DNA from: Verrucomicrobiales bacterium
Lineage (GTDB): Bacteria; Verrucomicrobiota; Verrucomicrobiia; Verrucomicrobiales; SKLO01
Length of the DNA: 6,960 nucleotides
Assembly (NCBI GenBank): GCA_007123195.1
Contig: SKLO01000153.1
Location: 1 to 6,960 of the forward strand
Direction: 5' to 3'
A program made the position numbers and the translations under genes. Numbering within the stretch: position 1 is the first letter of the stretch; the number at the start of each line of letters is the position of its first letter. The notes under the pieces are model-generated. The model saw nothing but the letters and a program-made list of their open reading frames with translations, ran no database searches and was not told the DNA's origin. Shown here piece by piece: positions 5,865 through 6,960 of the stretch.

Positions 5865-5888
5865 GGAGGGGCGACGTGCCCGTCGCCC
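5865..5888 (+). repeat. REP-like hairpin copy 4 with GGAG foot
   Basis: GGAG (5865-5868) is followed at once by GGGCGACG (5869-5876), loop TGCC and CGTCGCCC (5881-5888), again a perfect 8-bp stem and 4-nt loop. On the minus strand the loop is GGCA, keeping the leading GG of the other copies. It sits 40 bp beyond the HTH gene stop on the minus strand. Confidence 0.72.
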
Positions 5889-5928
5889 GCGAATGGTGGG
5901 CGGATGGGACAGCCCATGAGGGGAGCGT

Positions 5929-6720
5929 TTACCGCCGCTTCTTCCTGCGCTTTTTTTTCGATCGCGATGTCGGGTGGGGTTTGCTGCCCGCGTGTTTGCC
6001 GCGGCGGCGGCCGGGGGGAGTCTGCGGTTGTGGCAACTGGCGGGGGGTGGGATCGTCCTCCGATAGCTCCTTTTCCGCCCCTTCGGTGGACGTTTCCGGT
6101 TCAAGGCCAACCACCTCGGCGTCGCCATGGCGGCTCTGCCAGTCGGCGAGGGCGAATTTATATTCCCTCCACGCCAGCTGCTCGGCTTCGGGCGAATAAT
6201 AGAACTTCACAAATGCCGGATCAGCGGCCAGCTCTGGATCCAGCTCGCTGGGATGGAGCCTGACCGGAGGGGTTGGGCGCCGGTGGAGGATGTCGGGTTT
6301 GCGGCCGGATGCCGGCTCGGCGACCCACTCCAGGCACTGGTCGACCGTGTTCTGGAACAGCCGCTTTCCGAACATGCGTTGGGCCAGGTCGAAGACGTGG
6401 ACGTCACGCCACCGGATGATCGGCGGCTCCAGCCCGAGTTCGGCCGGATTGGACCCCTCCATGGTATCGCGCAGGGCGGCTGCTTCCGCCTCAGTCAACT
6501 TCCGCTTGCGCTTATTCTCCACCAACCGTTTGTAGCGCTCAGGATGCTTGGCGTTTGACAGCAACAGACTGATGTAAGAGCGCGTCACTCCATATTCAGC
6601 TCCAAGAGTTGTCGGGCTCTCCCCCGCCAGCGCCCGCCGGGTCGCTTCGGCCTTTTGCTCGTCGGTCATGCGACGGACTTTCTTTTTCGTCTCCATGTCT
6701 TGAATCCAATCTAATGCCAT
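5929..6720 (-). CDS. Helix-turn-helix DNA-binding protein resembling an IS630-type transposase N-terminus
   Basis: This 263-residue protein has the ATG at 6720, preceded at 6 nt by AGGA; a second ATG at 6696 (residue 9) has no such site. Residues 19-54 (MTDEQKAEATRRALAGESPTTLGAEYGVTRSYISLLL in outline) form a homeodomain-like HTH. After a basic linker (NKRKRK, 69-74), residues 75-133 (LTEAEAAALRD...LGL...FG.RL..NTV..CLEW) look like the winged HTH of IS630/Tc1-type transposases. The DDE catalytic domain that should follow is absent. Instead there is a Pro-rich stretch (148-170), a segment VKFYYSPEAEQLAWREYKFALADW (171-194), an acidic region (201-224), and a Lys/Arg-rich tail ending KKKRRKKRR. 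It is predicted to be cytoplasmic and DNA-binding. It may be a regulator derived from a transposase or a helper of a mobile element; I do not recognise the full-length family. The stop is TAA at 5931-5929. Confidence 0.8.
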   Translation of the reverse strand: MALDWIQDMETKKKVRRMTDEQKAEATRRALAGESPTTLGAEYGVTRSYISLLLSNAKHPERYKRLVENKRKRKLTEAEAAALRDTMEGSNPAELGLEPPIIRWRDVHVFDLAQRMFGKRLFQNTVDQCLEWVAEPASGRKPDILHRRPTPPVRLHPSELDPELAADPAFVKFYYSPEAEQLAWREYKFALADWQSRHGDAEVVGLEPETSTEGAEKELSEDDPTPRQLPQPQTPPGRRRGKHAGSKPHPTSRSKKKRRKKRR

Positions 6721-6729
6721 ACGGGGTCC

Positions 6730-6764
6730 TGCGCCAGTTGGTCCGGGTCATTCAGACTGGCGCA
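6730..6764. promoter_or_regulatory. 9-bp inverted repeat upstream of the HTH gene (candidate operator or 5' UTR stem)
   Basis: TGCGCCAGT (6730-6738) and ACTGGCGCA (6756-6764) are perfect complements 17 bp apart. On the minus strand the second arm ends directly at the AGGA ribosome binding site, sharing its first A, 9 nt before the HTH ATG. Bound by a dimeric HTH protein it would block the gene; as RNA it would hold the start of the ribosome binding site in a stem. Either role is inferred. It lies in the 114-bp spacer between two divergent genes. Confidence 0.55.
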
Positions 6765-6834
6765 TGGTTCATCGACCTCTACTTCAGGGTGAGTTCCGGC
6801 GATATGTGACGGAGGCGGTCCAGTTCGGCTGGTT

Positions 6835-6960
6835 ATGGAGCTGTTCCAAGCCTCTCAAGTCATGGTCCTGTCCCGCTGTCTTGCGCTTGCCTGTGGATTC
6901 GCGGTCCTGAGCTGTCCGGGCCAGACGGAAACCGGCCCGGCGGCCGTTGCGGAGAATCCA
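6835..6960 (+). CDS. N-terminus of a probable exported protein (partial)
   Basis: An open frame begins at ATG 6835 (or ATG 6862, residue 10) and runs off the right edge after 42 codons. From residue 10 the sequence MVLSRCLALACGFAVLSCPGQ has a short basic n-region and hydrophobic core like a signal peptide. The cleavage point could follow P-G-Q, or be a lipoprotein site at Cys27 (V-L-S-C, with Leu at -2 untypical). The Thr/Ala/Glu/Pro linker after it resembles the start of secreted proteins, including TonB-dependent receptors of Opitutaceae, but too little is visible to decide. No Shine-Dalgarno is at proper distance (GGAG at 6811-6814 is 20 nt upstream). It is divergent from the HTH gene. Confidence 0.45.
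   Translation, partial: MELFQASQVMVLSRCLALACGFAVLSCPGQTETGPAAVAENP

Larger units (their letters stand above)
5507..5928. other. 422-bp non-coding region with REP-like hairpin cluster
   Basis: No open frame here looks like a real gene. Frames crossing it on both strands are Arg/Pro/Ser-rich and arise from the GC-rich repeats. It lies between the 3' ends of vapC (plus) and the HTH gene (minus), so both transcripts run into it. It holds four 20-nt hairpins listed separately, two short second hairpins, and a 5-bp stem at 5904-5917 (ATGGG/CCCAT). Confidence 0.7.

Noticed and set aside
5587..5888. CRISPR array
   Set aside because: Repeat units are palindromes in alternating orientation with unequal spacers (62, 46 and 98 bp) and different stem sequences, unlike direct, identical CRISPR repeats.
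5904..5917. ATGGG-ACAG-CCCAT hairpin after the HTH gene stop, as a terminator
   Set aside because: The stem is only 5 bp and there is no T-run after it on the minus strand; it also lacks the CTCC foot of the nearby family.
5658..6128. Minus-strand frame of 156 codons and plus-strand frames at 5533-5919, 5654-6199 and 5754-6263
   Set aside because: They run through the palindromic repeats and into the HTH gene's 3' part. Composition is Arg/Pro-rich, and the hairpins would explain the apparent open frames.
6916..6940. CCGGGCC and GGCCCGG inverted repeat
   Set aside because: A 7-bp all-GC pair inside the partial coding frame is expected by chance in DNA of this composition.

Overview
The window is GC-rich bacterial DNA with a strong C/G bias at third codon positions. 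Its gene content suggests a member of the Verrucomicrobiota, perhaps Opitutaceae-like. The signs are a large secreted repeat protein of the T5SS/PEP-CTERM-associated type, a VapBC module, weak Shine-Dalgarno sites in front of most genes, and an N-terminus at the right edge that looks like an exported protein. This placement is inference from protein style; there is no rRNA or other marker gene.

Layout, left to right. (1) 1-2993, minus strand: one uninterrupted frame of 997 codons that runs off the left edge. It encodes an exported beta-solenoid-like repeat protein with a signal peptide, two copies of a ~272-residue duplication, and the start of a PEP-CTERM-style C-terminal region. The long plus-strand open frames over it are antisense shadows. 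(2) 2994-3160: the leader of that gene, with an AT-rich patch and an inverted repeat. (3) 3161-4570, minus: a GntP-family gluconate/sugar-acid permease. (4) 4571-4835: a divergent intergenic region ending in a promoter and palindrome at the vapB start. (5) 4836-5506, plus: a vapB-vapC toxin-antitoxin pair coupled by a TGATG overlap. (6) 5507-5928: 422 bp without a convincing gene, holding four REP-like hairpins. (7) 5929-6720, minus: a 263-residue helix-turn-helix protein that resembles the DNA-binding front of an IS630-type transposase but has no catalytic domain. (8) 6721-6834: a divergent spacer with a 9-bp inverted repeat beside the HTH gene's ribosome binding site. (9) 6835 to the right edge, plus: the N-terminus of a probable exported protein.

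The most interesting item is the hairpin cluster at 5587-5888. Four elements each have an 8-bp perfect stem, a 4-nt loop starting GG, and an abutting CTCC (GGAG on the other strand). They alternate in orientation. Their stems differ in sequence but stay fully paired, and the layout resembles REP/BIME elements. No RAYT transposase is visible, so this would be a non-autonomous cluster.

The genes do not form one pathway. The permease and repeat-protein genes share a strand but are separated by 167 bp with their own leader. vapBC, the hairpin cluster and the HTH gene look like an accessory segment between housekeeping-type surface and transport genes.
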